Below are positions 1-8,371 of a stretch of DNA of 32,439 nt, piece after piece. The stretch's first letter is position 1; every line of letters starts with the position of its first letter. The position numbers and the translations under genes were made by a program. The stretch comes from a virus. Location: the IMG/VR virus record IMGVR_UViG_3300031999_000125, positions 1 through 32,439 of that record. The stretch is one strand, 5' to 3'. The notes beneath the pieces were generated by a model that worked only from the letters and a program-made list of their open reading frames with translations, had not been told where the DNA came from and did not search any database.

Positions 1-3000
1 TCCCTGAGGCCCTTGCGGACCGTAACCCTGCCAGCCTTGCCAGCCCTGTGGACCGGGATTGGTGCCCTGGAATCCCTGGGGTCCCGTGGCGGATATGATA
101 GCCAGACGCTTGTTACTGTAGGTGGTATTGACGTTATTGCCATATCCATAGAGCTGGATCGTGTCCCCGACGTGAGCGTCAATATAGGCGAACGTATCGG
201 CTCCGTCGCTGATCGCGTTGATGGCCGTAGATCCAGCGATGATATTGCCATTAAGATAGACCGCAATCTGTCCAACCTTGTTGCCATTAGCTCTGCCTAC
301 GACGAGGTATGTACCCTCGTAAGCTACCGTGACGTCAGTGCCCGTAAGGGCCTCCCAGACGTCACTTGCCACGATGAGTTGTCCAGCATCGGACGAATTG
401 TATTGGCTCGGAGAGTACGGAGCCAGAGCTCCCTGCCAACCCTGGAATCCCTGGGCTCCCTGATTTCCTTGAGTGCCTTGGGATCCAATATTGCCCTGGA
501 CACCTTGGGCGCCCGTGGTGCCAATATTTCCTACGGCTCCCTGGTTCCCTTGAACACCCTGCGGACCTTGGACACCAGTTCCCTGGAATCCCTGAGCGCC
601 TTGAGGGCCTTGGACTCCCTGAATACCCGTAGCTCCAATATTTCCTACGGCTCCCTGGTTGCCTTGAGCGCCTTGGGCGCCTTGCGGTCCCTGCTCTCCC
701 GGAATTCCCTGGAGTCCGACACCGACAAGACCTTGCCAGCCTTGGGAGCCCTGGGAGCCTTGAGTACCTTGCGGACCTTGCTCTCCCGGAATTCCCTGGA
801 GCCCGACACCGACAAGACCCTGGTATCCTTGCGAACCCTGGACTCCCTGAGGTCCGGGGAGTCCCTGAACCCCTAGGCCGACTAGACCCTGGTTGCCCTG
901 AGATCCTTGCGGACCCGTGGGGGCTTGATAACCCTGAGCGCCTTGAATTCCGTCCTTCCCAAGACCTTGCCAACCTTGGGCACCTTGGACACCGACGTCA
1001 CCCTGATGTCCTTGCGGACCCTGAACTCCGTAGCCTTGCCAACCCTGGGCCCCTTGAATGCCAATATCCCCCTGCCAGCCTTGAGAACCCTGACTCCCGG
1101 CAATGCTGGACCCCGGCCCTTGCCAGCCTTGAGAACCTTGTGGGCCTTGCAGACCCTGCTCTCCGTAACCTTGCCAGCCCTGGACTCCTTGTCGACCCTG
1201 GATCCCGACATTCCCCTGGGGCCCTTGATTGCCTTGAGGACCAACTCCCTGGAACCCCTGGGTACCCTGAGGACCCTGAGATCCCTGGATTCCTCCAAGT
1301 CCTTGCCAACCTTGCCAGCCTTGAGCGCCCTGGAATCCGATCAAACCCTGGGCACCTTGAGCACCCTGGTTTCCTTGAGGTCCTTGTAACCCTTGTTCGC
1401 CGTACCCCTGCCAACCTTGGGCTCCTTGAGGACCTTGTGGGCCTTGTCCACCGCTGCCTTGCCAGCCTTGGGCACCTTGCGGACCTTGGATTCCCTGGAC
1501 TCCGATCAGACCCTGCCAGCCTTGGAATCCTTGTGACCCTTGTGGACCTTGGATACCAGTTCCCTGGAATCCTTGAAACCCCTGACGGCCCTGCCAGCCT
1601 TGCCAACCCTGGATGCCTTGAGTTCCCTGGACTCCCCGCTCTCCTTGCCAACCCTGCCAACCTTGGAATCCTTGACGGCCCTGGAATCCCTGCGGCCCCT
1701 GGACCCCCCGCTCTCCTTGCCATCCTTGGAAACCTTGGAAGCCTTGAGAACCCTGGAATCCCTGGAACCCTTGGGCTCCCAGGACTCCTTGAGGCCCTTC
1801 CAGAACAGTGGCTCCGAAGGTGAGCCAGTCTAAATGTGCATCAGCCGATCCCACGGTCATGTAGACCTGGACCGTGAAGAAGTCCCCGGCCGAGGCTACC
1901 AGGAGAGCAAAACCGGAGAGGCTTCCGGTCATGTTCCCTGATCCTGAGGCATAACGCCGGAGAGTCCCCGGCACATCTTCGGAATCATTCTTCCGGATCT
2001 TCGCGTAGTAATTCCCGATGTTGGTGGCATTGAGGAAGGAATCGTACTGGAACAGGTAGACTCCACCCTCTTTCACCAGGATCTTGGCCGGGTTCGAAGG
2101 AAGATCGTGGTCCAGGATGTCTGGATTGGACTCGACATCGGTAGTGTCGAGAGTCACGTCGGTGAAACTGGTGGTGAAGTCGTAATCCGTCGTCCGACGG
2201 GCTTGGACCACAGCGGATGGTGCTCCATCCGAGGGCCCCTGGTGACCCTGAATCCCCTGGATCCCAAGGTCTCCTTGTATTCCTACGGGTCCTTGAACCC
2301 CGGACCCCTGGTATCCCTGAATCCCCTGGTTTCCCTGGGCTCCTTGCACCCCTATAGAACCTTGGACTCCGTAGCCTTGGAAACCCTGGGCCCCCTGGTC
2401 CCCTACGTTGCCCTGGGAGCCCTGGACGCCGGTGTCCCCGATGTTTCCCTGGTAACCCTGAGCGCCAGCGTCTCCAACGAGGCCCTGGACCCCTTGCCGG
2501 CCTTGGGAACCTTGTGGGCCTTGCGAACCCTGTTCACCGGATCCTTGCCAGCCTTGGGCCCCTTGAGGACCCTGAACGCCCTGGTCGGATTGGAAACCTT
2601 GCCAGCCTTGAGCCCCCTGCTCTCCGGTACCCTGCCAACCTTGCCAGCCTTGAGCACCCTGGAATCCCTGAAAGCCTTGGGTTCCCCTGTTTCCCTGGAA
2701 ACCCTGAGCCCCCTGCAGGCCGATGTCGCCTTGCGGACCCTGGACACCGGGGTTGGTCCCCTGGTATCCCTGCACCCCCACGGGTCCCTGGGTTCCGGGA
2801 GGAGTGTTCCCAAGTTGGCTCAGGGGAACCTGACCGCCCGTGTCCAGCGTGGCCACCCCATCAGGGGCTCCCTTTTCGGAATAAGGGATGACCGTAAGGG
2901 AGTTGTCCGACAGGACCAGCATCTCGGGAGCCAGGCCGAATCTCTTGATGAAAAGGCCGATTCCCTTGAGCCGATAGAGGAGGAAATCCTCCTCGCGTTC

Positions 3001-3078
3001 GGGACCAGAGGGATGGGAGCCGAGTTCCTTGAAGACCAGGATGACTCCGCCGTCCCTATGAAGTCGGACTGGATTCAC
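1..3078 (-). CDS. Giant collagen-like fibre protein with C1q/TNF-like globular modules (3' end beyond window)
   Basis: Open on the minus strand for 1026 codons from a GTG at 3076-3078 to the window edge; I checked for in-frame stops and found none. Order of parts: a non-repetitive N-terminal domain (about residues 1-90) ending in the fibre-type stretch KGAPDGVATLDTGGQVPLSQ; a Gly-X-Gln collagen-like block (about 93-280); a globular domain (about 282-425, 1806-2235) with EGGVYLF and a closing LTFGATVL, resembling C1q/TNF jelly rolls; a second collagen block (about 427-884); a second globular domain (about 885-1003) with GTYLV, VYLNGN and VGDTIQLYG, again C1q-like; then the start of a third collagen block. 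The likely role is a trimeric tail fibre or host-binding appendage. The jelly-roll assignment is by eye; the collagen repeats are certain. The start is uncertain because a 21-codon frame overlaps it as GTGA. Confidence 0.88.
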   Translation of the reverse strand, partial: MNPVRLHRDGGVILVFKELGSHPSGPEREEDFLLYRLKGIGLFIKRFGLAPEMLVLSDNSLTVIPYSEKGAPDGVATLDTGGQVPLSQLGNTPPGTQGPVGVQGYQGTNPGVQGPQGDIGLQGAQGFQGNRGTQGFQGFQGAQGWQGWQGTGEQGAQGWQGFQSDQGVQGPQGAQGWQGSGEQGSQGPQGSQGRQGVQGLVGDAGAQGYQGNIGDTGVQGSQGNVGDQGAQGFQGYGVQGSIGVQGAQGNQGIQGYQGSGVQGPVGIQGDLGIQGIQGHQGPSDGAPSAVVQARRTTDYDFTTSFTDVTLDTTDVESNPDILDHDLPSNPAKILVKEGGVYLFQYDSFLNATNIGNYYAKIRKNDSEDVPGTLRRYASGSGNMTGSLSGFALLVASAGDFFTVQVYMTVGSADAHLDWLTFGATVLEGPQGVLGAQGFQGFQGSQGFQGFQGWQGERGVQGPQGFQGRQGFQGWQGWQGERGVQGTQGIQGWQGWQGRQGFQGFQGTGIQGPQGSQGFQGWQGLIGVQGIQGPQGAQGWQGSGGQGPQGPQGAQGWQGYGEQGLQGPQGNQGAQGAQGLIGFQGAQGWQGWQGLGGIQGSQGPQGTQGFQGVGPQGNQGPQGNVGIQGRQGVQGWQGYGEQGLQGPQGSQGWQGPGSSIAGSQGSQGWQGDIGIQGAQGWQGYGVQGPQGHQGDVGVQGAQGWQGLGKDGIQGAQGYQAPTGPQGSQGNQGLVGLGVQGLPGPQGVQGSQGYQGLVGVGLQGIPGEQGPQGTQGSQGSQGWQGLVGVGLQGIPGEQGPQGAQGAQGNQGAVGNIGATGIQGVQGPQGAQGFQGTGVQGPQGVQGNQGAVGNIGTTGAQGVQGNIGSQGTQGNQGAQGFQGWQGALAPYSPSQYNSSDAGQLIVASDVWEALTGTDVTVAYEGTYLVVGRANGNKVGQIAVYLNGNIIAGSTAINAISDGADTFAYIDAHVGDTIQLYGYGNNVNTTYSNKRLAIISATGPQGFQGTNPGPQGWQGWQGYGPQGPQG
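427..1800 (-). repeat. Collagen-coding nine-base periodic tract (block B)
   Basis: About 1.4 kb of degenerate Gly-X-Gln coding repeat, seen on the plus strand as recurring ccttg/ccctg every nine bases. Four-residue interruptions such as WQGYGEQG break perfect triplets. It lies between two globular modules of the same gene and is a substrate for slipped-strand or homologous length change. Confidence 0.9.
2236..2802 (-). repeat. Collagen-coding nine-base periodic tract (block A)
   Basis: About 190 residues of Gly-X-Y repeat between the N-terminal domain and the first globular module of the same fibre gene. The Y position is mostly Gln. Compared with block B it holds more non-Gln triplets such as GNI, GDT, GDI and GPV. 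Confidence 0.85.
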
Positions 3079-3140
3079 AGATTAATGATGGAGTCTTTGC
3101 AAAGCTCTTTCAAGGGCTTTCGCCGCTCGTTGTCGGTCAT
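3075..3140 (-). CDS. 21-codon leader frame, or detached N-terminus of the downstream fibre gene
   Basis: An ATG three bases after the stop of the upstream fibre gene opens a 21-codon frame (MTDNERRKPLKELCKDSIIN then L). It ends in a TGA that overlaps the GTG of the next fibre gene (GTGA). The peptide reads like an ordinary protein N-terminus, and a -1 slip at the junction would fuse it smoothly to the fibre gene. It may be a translational-coupling leader, a programmed frameshift, or one protein split by a single-base error. No good Shine-Dalgarno is visible for either start. Confidence 0.35.
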   Translation of the reverse strand: MTDNERRKPLKELCKDSIINL

Positions 3141-3143
3141 TGT

Positions 3144-6100
3144 CTAATAACGCGTGATCACCACGATGATCCCGTCCGCGCCATCCCCGCCCTTGCCAGA
3201 GAGAAATCCATCAAGGCATCCACCACCGCCACCACCGGCCCCGCCGTAGAGGCCTCCATGGCCCCCGGCGCCGCCTGCACCATCATCATGACCTCCGCCG
3301 CCTGCACCGGAAATCCCGCAATTCAGGCTTGTAGAATCTGTTCCAGCGGTTCCGGCTCCACCAGCGACCGCTCCACCGCTTACTGTCGTTGTCCCCCAGT
3401 CCGCGTAACCTCCAGCTCCGAATCCTCCACCATAATGGGTATCGGCACTACTGACTGCGCCACCGCCACCGCCGCCTCCGGTACTGCCTTCTCCGAAGCC
3501 ACCGCCCCAAGCCGTGCCCTGCCAATTCGAGAAACCACCATTTCCGCTTGGGAAGGACGACTTGACACCGGCAATGCTGGATCCACCAGCAATTCCACCC
3601 AAGCCGCCGAGTCCTCCGGCTGCAAAGCACTGTTTGCTGCCGGTCGAGAAAGTCGAACTGCCACCCGCACTTCCGGCGTTTCCGTCTGTGCTGTTCACCG
3701 TTTGTCCGGGCCCACCAGTTCCACCAGCACCGACCGAGAGGGATTCGGAAGCAGCGAGATCGGAGGTCCTATAAATCTTGACGGATTTTCCTCCGCCGCT
3801 GCCTCCACCGCCTCCACCTCGTAGGATTGCTGCCGCGTAGCGCCTTCCAGATCCACCGCCACCACCGCCGGCAATGTTCCAGACTTCGGAAGTAACCGGC
3901 GATCCGGCAGGTTTCGTCCAAGTACCAGCTCCCGTCGCCGTGAACACCTGGACGTTAGGAGCCGTCCCAGAAGCTTGCCCGCCCTGGAAGCCTTGCCAGC
4001 CCTGGGCGCCCTGGCGGCCTTGCGGGCCCTGAACTCCTTGGGCTCCACTGCCTTGCCAACCCTGGAACCCTTGGGGACCTTGACGGCCTTGATTGCCTTG
4101 AGCACCCTGCGGACCCTGAACCCCCTGAACTCCCTGCCAACCTTGACATCCCTGGGCACCTTGAAATCCTTGAGGACCTTGGGAACCCTGAATACCTTGC
4201 CAGCCTTGCACTCCCTGATTTCCCTGAGCCCCCTGCAGACCCTGGACTCCTTGAACCCCTTGCCAGCCCTGGAAACCTTGAGGACCTTGATCTCCGTACC
4301 CTTGCCAGCCCTGGGCACCTTGTATACCCTGTATACCTTGAGCCCCCTGTACTCCTTCAGAGGCTTGAGGCCCTTGCGGACCCTGCTCACCATACCCCTG
4401 CCAACCTTGGGCTCCCTGAGGACCTTGCTCGCCAAGTCCTTGCCAACCTTGAGGGCCTTGGGGACCCTGCTCACCATAGCCCTGCCAGCCTTGAGACCCC
4501 TGTGGACCCTGAGGACCTTGGGCTCCTACATCACCTTGCCAGCCTTGGGGACCCTGTGGGCCTTGAGAACCTTGATCACCGTAACCTTGCCAACCTTGAG
4601 AGCCCTGAGTGCCCGCCTCATCGTTGCCCGGACCTTGCCAACCTTGGGCGCCCTGCGCGCCTTGAGGTCCCTGTGGACCTTGCGGGCCCTGGTCTCCGAA
4701 TCCCTGCCAGCCTTGAGCACCTTGAGCACCCTGCTGTCCCTGCCAACCCTGAGGTCCCTGTGGACCCTGGTCGCCGTAACCTTGCCAGCCTTGAGCTCCT
4801 TGTGGGCCTTGGACTCCTTGGTTTCCTTGCGGACCCTGAGGTCCCTGAACTCCTTGGACTCCCTGCCAACCTTGTAAACCCTGCGATCCTTGGGAACCTT
4901 GAACCCCCTGAATACCTTGCCAACCTTGAGATCCCTGTAATCCTTGAGGCCCCTGAACACCCTGCCAGCCTTGAAAACCTTGAGATCCCTGAACTCCTTG
5001 AATACCTTGCCATCCCTGCCAACCTTGAGCTCCCTGTAGACCTTGAGGTCCCTGTTCCCCGAATCCTTGCCAACCTTGTAAGCCCTGAGGCCCCTGTGGG
5101 CCCTGGACCCCCTGCCAACCTTGAGACCCTTGGAAACCTTGAGCACCCTGATCGCCGTAACCTTGCCATCCTTGAGATCCCTGAGGACCTTGCTCCCCGA
5201 GTCCCTGCCACCCCTGTGAACCTTGAGGGCCTTGAACACCCTGCTCTCCAAACCCTTGCCAACCTTGAGACCCCTGAGAGCCTTGGGAGCCCTGATTGCC
5301 GTAACCCTGCCAACCCTGCGGACCTTGAACTCCCTGTTCCCCTTGCCAACCTTGAACACCCTGAGGACCTTGTTCCCCGTAACCCTGCCAACCTTGAGGG
5401 CCTTGAGCACCAGCCGCATCGTTACCCGGACCTTGCCAACCCTGGGCACCTTGGGACCCCTGAGACCCTTGGGGTCCTTGTTCTCCGTAACCCTGCCAGC
5501 CTTGAGGCCCTTGATTTCCTTGCTCTCCAAACCCTTGCCAACCTTGTGAACCTTGGGGACCCTGATCTCCGTAGCCTTGCCAACCTTGAGAGCCCTGGGG
5601 TCCTTGGTCTCCGTAGCCTTGGAAACCCTGGGCACCTTGGGGACCTTGATCACCATATCCCTGGAAACCTTGGACACCCTGGGGACCTTGATCGCCGATA
5701 TCGCCCTGGAAGCCTTGGAACCCAAGATCCCCCTGAGCACCCTGAGGGCCCTGTTCGCCGTAGCCCTGCCAGCCTTGGGATCCCTGCGGTCCTTGACCTC
5801 CGGAGCCTTGCCAGCCCTGAGACCCTTGCAGTCCCTGCTCTCCGTATCCTTGCCAACCTTGAGAGCCCTGGCTTCCTTGCGGGCCTTGCTCGCCGTACCC
5901 TTGCCAACCCTGCACACCTTGTGCCCCGGCCGCATCATTGCCCGGACCTTGCCAGCCCTGCGCACCTTGGGACCCCTGATTTCCTTGTGCACCTTGCCAT
6001 CCCTGGAGACCGACGATTCCCTGGAATCCCTGGGAACCACTACCCCCAAGAAGATGCTCGATTGCATCGTCTCCCATGTAGTACCACAGCCCGTCGTCCT

Positions 6101-6194
6101 TGGGGTAAACCTGGTTTACACCGGACGGAGGAGCGGAGGGAGGACCAGTCAGCTCGAAAAGCCGCTTAACCGATTGGAAATTCTTATCCGCCAT
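3144..6194 (-). CDS. Collagen-like tail fibre with glycine-rich C-terminal tip domain
   Basis: 1016 residues. An N-terminal domain of about 50 residues (MADKNFQSVKRLFELTG..., with YPKDDGLWYYMGDDAIEHLL) leads into about 690 residues of Gly-X-Gln collagen-like repeat rich in GWQ, GPQ and GSQ, interrupted by YGEQ, YGDQ and GNDxAG. The last 270 residues begin with VFTATGAGTWTKPAG and continue into poly-glycine runs (GGGGGG), matching the glycine-rich terminal domains seen in phage adhesins, where glycine-rich layers expose receptor-binding loops. The likely role is a fibre shaft plus receptor-binding tip. The start is supported by GGAG nine bases upstream, and the gene overlaps the preceding glycosyltransferase by 11 bases. 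Receptor specificity cannot be read from the sequence. Confidence 0.9.
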   Translation of the reverse strand: MADKNFQSVKRLFELTGPPSAPPSGVNQVYPKDDGLWYYMGDDAIEHLLGGSGSQGFQGIVGLQGWQGAQGNQGSQGAQGWQGPGNDAAGAQGVQGWQGYGEQGPQGSQGSQGWQGYGEQGLQGSQGWQGSGGQGPQGSQGWQGYGEQGPQGAQGDLGFQGFQGDIGDQGPQGVQGFQGYGDQGPQGAQGFQGYGDQGPQGSQGWQGYGDQGPQGSQGWQGFGEQGNQGPQGWQGYGEQGPQGSQGSQGAQGWQGPGNDAAGAQGPQGWQGYGEQGPQGVQGWQGEQGVQGPQGWQGYGNQGSQGSQGSQGWQGFGEQGVQGPQGSQGWQGLGEQGPQGSQGWQGYGDQGAQGFQGSQGWQGVQGPQGPQGLQGWQGFGEQGPQGLQGAQGWQGWQGIQGVQGSQGFQGWQGVQGPQGLQGSQGWQGIQGVQGSQGSQGLQGWQGVQGVQGPQGPQGNQGVQGPQGAQGWQGYGDQGPQGPQGWQGQQGAQGAQGWQGFGDQGPQGPQGPQGAQGAQGWQGPGNDEAGTQGSQGWQGYGDQGSQGPQGPQGWQGDVGAQGPQGPQGSQGWQGYGEQGPQGPQGWQGLGEQGPQGAQGWQGYGEQGPQGPQASEGVQGAQGIQGIQGAQGWQGYGDQGPQGFQGWQGVQGVQGLQGAQGNQGVQGWQGIQGSQGPQGFQGAQGCQGWQGVQGVQGPQGAQGNQGRQGPQGFQGWQGSGAQGVQGPQGRQGAQGWQGFQGGQASGTAPNVQVFTATGAGTWTKPAGSPVTSEVWNIAGGGGGGSGRRYAAAILRGGGGGGSGGGKSVKIYRTSDLAASESLSVGAGGTGGPGQTVNSTDGNAGSAGGSSTFSTGSKQCFAAGGLGGLGGIAGGSSIAGVKSSFPSGNGGFSNWQGTAWGGGFGEGSTGGGGGGGAVSSADTHYGGGFGAGGYADWGTTTVSGGAVAGGAGTAGTDSTSLNCGISGAGGGGHDDGAGGAGGHGGLYGGAGGGGGGCLDGFLSGKGGDGADGIIVVITRY
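3966..6044 (-). repeat. Collagen-coding nine-base periodic tract, about 2.1 kb
   Basis: Continuous Gly-X-Gln coding repeat forming the shaft of the fibre. A GNDxAG interruption recurs three times, near 4616, 5413 and 5929, each preceded by WQGPG, which suggests larger duplicated units on top of the nine-base period. Confidence 0.9.
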
Positions 6195-6918
6195 GGACAG
6201 TCTCCAGGATTCCCAGGCACTTCTTTACCACAAGGCTCGGCTCGACCTTCAGGAAATCGTCGAAGGACGCCGTCGACTCATAGGCGTACTCCCTGGATTT
6301 GGTCGGTCCGAAGACGACAACCTGGGGCACTCCGACGGAAGCCGCCAGGTGGAAGCTTCCCGAATCGTTCCCCATGTAGAGGTTGCTGTACGTCAGGATC
6401 GCCGCCGTCTGCCTCACGTGGAGCCCCTGGGAGAGAGCCCGATCGGCCTTGAGCTTCGGAGGATTCCCGCCGATTTCGACCGTGGAGATCCCGACCTTCC
6501 TGAGCTCCTGGACGACTTCCTGAAACCGCTCCAGCGGCCAGCGGCGGGCCGGATGCGTGGCATGGTAGTCCAGACAGACGATGGGAGGCTTCATCCCCTG
6601 GAGAACCATCAGCCCGAAGCCCTTCTCATGGTCCGTCAGGAAGATCTCCGGATGGGTGTCCTCGGGAATGAATCCGAAGTTCATGCACATCTGGCGGGGC
6701 ATGTTCCCCAAGGCCGGAGCGTTCTTGTACTTTGGGACTACGCTCCCGATGATCTCTTCTTTCCCGTGGTTCAAATGGGGATTGTGATCCCAGAGGAAGA
6801 CATGCCTGCGGCTGGCGATGGTGATCAACTCTTCCGGCCACCGTCTCTTGAATTCCCTCACGAAGGCGGTGACGGCCAGATGGTCCCCGATCCCGTACTC
6901 CTCGATGTGTATCCGCAT
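6184..6918 (-). CDS. Glycosyltransferase family 9 (heptosyltransferase-like)
   Basis: 244 residues from the ATG at 6918, whose A is shared with the stop of the preceding gene (TGATG). A longer in-frame start at 6984 would overlap that gene by 67 bases and adds unrelated-looking sequence. The N-terminus has the GT9 glycine motif (EEYGIGDHLAVTAFV), and the C-terminal half has the family signature GNDSGSFHLAASVGVP near residue 183, followed by FGPT, which binds the nucleotide-sugar. Family members move heptose or related sugars from a nucleotide donor to lipopolysaccharide core in the cytoplasm; here the acceptor is unknown. As the last of five glycosyltransferases before the fibre genes, it probably acts on a phage protein or host glycan. 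Confidence 0.85.
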   Translation of the reverse strand: MRIHIEEYGIGDHLAVTAFVREFKRRWPEELITIASRRHVFLWDHNPHLNHGKEEIIGSVVPKYKNAPALGNMPRQMCMNFGFIPEDTHPEIFLTDHEKGFGLMVLQGMKPPIVCLDYHATHPARRWPLERFQEVVQELRKVGISTVEIGGNPPKLKADRALSQGLHVRQTAAILTYSNLYMGNDSGSFHLAASVGVPQVVVFGPTKSREYAYESTASFDDFLKVEPSLVVKKCLGILETVHGG

Positions 6919-7655
6919 CAAACGCCTCTGAACTTGTCCAGGTCCAGCGTCAGGTCCTTGGAAATCGCCACCGCGTTGACCCACTGAGCACGATGCTCCG
7001 TCTCCGACTTGCAGAAGCGGTCCACGCAGTACCCCGCCTTCCGGGTGCTCTCGCTCAGGGGACGGCGGTTCTTACGATACCGCCACAGGTCGAAGTCTAT
7101 CATCTCGGCGTGAACAAGGGCGATGTCCGGGCTCCAGGCCACCTCGTAGTTGTCGCTGATGATGTCATGCCTTCCGGGACAGAGATCGATCTTGGCTTCC
7201 GGACGCATGAGGATGGGCTTGGAGTACCTCATGGAACGCCAGCCGAAGGATCTCTGATCCAGGGGAGGCCGGGAAGGATCCAGCCGATCTTCCCAGGGAG
7301 CCTGGACCAAGGAGAATCCGAGCGGGGCCAGGACGTCGCTCTTGGCCGTTTCGACGACTTCCTTCAGGTTTCCGATGATGAACTCGTCACAATCCAGGAG
7401 CAGGATCCAGTCGAACTCGCCCTTGGCTTCGATCTTCGTACTTGTCAGGAGTCCCAGGATAGCAGCCTCATCGTATCCGTCCGTCTCGAACGGGTGGATC
7501 TCGACCTCCTTGAATTCTGCGGCAATCTTCGGGGAGCGGTCGGTGCTCCCATTGTCCCACAGGATGATGCGGTCGCACAGCTTCCGGTAGTGGGAGAGGA
7601 AGTGGGGGAGCAGGATCTCCTCGTTGTAGATCGGGGCGCATCCGAGAATCTTCAT
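6918..7655 (-). CDS. Glycosyltransferase, GT2-like (Glyco_tranf_2_4 type)
   Basis: 245 residues. The N-terminus MKILGCAPIYNEEILLPHFL is the usual GT-A entry, followed by ILWDNGSTDRSP (nucleotide-binding loop) and the metal-binding DCDEF motif within LLLDCDEFIIGNL. A later RHD and the HAEMIDFDLWRYRKNRR region fit families that glycosylate glycans or proteins with an inverting GT-A fold. The start overlaps the upstream gene as ATGA, so translation is probably coupled; no strong Shine-Dalgarno is seen. Sugar and acceptor are unknown. Confidence 0.85.
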   Translation of the reverse strand: MKILGCAPIYNEEILLPHFLSHYRKLCDRIILWDNGSTDRSPKIAAEFKEVEIHPFETDGYDEAAILGLLTSTKIEAKGEFDWILLLDCDEFIIGNLKEVVETAKSDVLAPLGFSLVQAPWEDRLDPSRPPLDQRSFGWRSMRYSKPILMRPEAKIDLCPGRHDIISDNYEVAWSPDIALVHAEMIDFDLWRYRKNRRPLSESTRKAGYCVDRFCKSETEHRAQWVNAVAISKDLTLDLDKFRGV

Positions 7656-8371
7656 TGCACGATCAGCCGGATGGCTTTTCTCCCGTGCTTTGCCACGAAC
7701 TTGCAGCGGTTGATAAAGGCGATCTCCCCAAGGGAGGCTTCCCCCGGTTTCTTTTCCCTGAAGGCCGAGAGGTAGGACTCATGGTCCACGATGACCCGCT
7801 GATAGATGCGGACCTTCATGTCCGCGTCGTTGATCCTGAGGGCGTAATCGGTGTCATCGTAGCCATAGCCGTCGAAGGTTTCGTCGAACGGTCCGACCTT
7901 GGCATAGACGCTCATGGGGATGAGGGCCGCAACCAGCGTGAAGTCCTTGGGGCTGATCTCCGTCATCTCCCAGGGAGCCCCGGCCGAGAAAATCTTGTGT
8001 CCCAGCACGTCCCCCTGGAGGGCCGGAGCCAGGATCCCGGAGTCCTTCAGGCTCTTCGAGGTTCTCACCAGCTCGTCGATCCCGAGCGGAGTGATCAGCC
8101 TCGCATCGTCCTCGAACATGAAGGCGTAAGGCGTCTTTACACAGCTCATCCCGAGATTCCACGCCTTGGACATGACGAACGGTCCCGGATTCGCGATCAC
8201 ATCCAGTCCCATCTCCAGAGCCAGCTTCGCCGTTTCCTCGTTTCCAGCCACGATGACGGCCTTCATCCTGCCGAAATGGGCGTCCTGGATGGACTTGAGG
8301 GATCGCTTCAGGCGCACCGGACGGTGCGTCGGCATCACCACGGTCCATTCGATCTCAGGCTCGGAAGGCAT
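7652..8371 (-). CDS. Glycosyltransferase, GT2-like
   Basis: 239 residues from the ATG at 8371, preferred over one at 8413 because it shortens the overlap with the upstream gene to 17 bases. WTVVMPTHRPVRLKRSLKSI is a GT-A start, and FMFEDDARL supplies an acidic DXD-equivalent. The late FDGYGYDDTDYALR motif is typical of GT2 enzymes that carry a second acidic catalytic site (GxxxED/DD). The stop overlaps the next glycosyltransferase by four bases. Together with its neighbours it forms a sugar-transfer operon; the substrate cannot be inferred. Confidence 0.8.
   Translation of the reverse strand: MPSEPEIEWTVVMPTHRPVRLKRSLKSIQDAHFGRMKAVIVAGNEETAKLALEMGLDVIANPGPFVMSKAWNLGMSCVKTPYAFMFEDDARLITPLGIDELVRTSKSLKDSGILAPALQGDVLGHKIFSAGAPWEMTEISPKDFTLVAALIPMSVYAKVGPFDETFDGYGYDDTDYALRINDADMKVRIYQRVIVDHESYLSAFREKKPGEASLGEIAFINRCKFVAKHGRKAIRLIVQ

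Noticed and set aside
998-1723. Arg/Ser/Gly-rich minus-strand frames within the collagen tract
   Set aside because: They are other-frame readings of the repeat. The Gly-X-Gln frame is continuous from 3078 to the window edge.
1-6050. Regular short repeats resembling a CRISPR array or tandem satellite
   Set aside because: The nine-base period is degenerate, has no separate spacers and translates in one minus-strand frame to Gly-X-Gln collagen.
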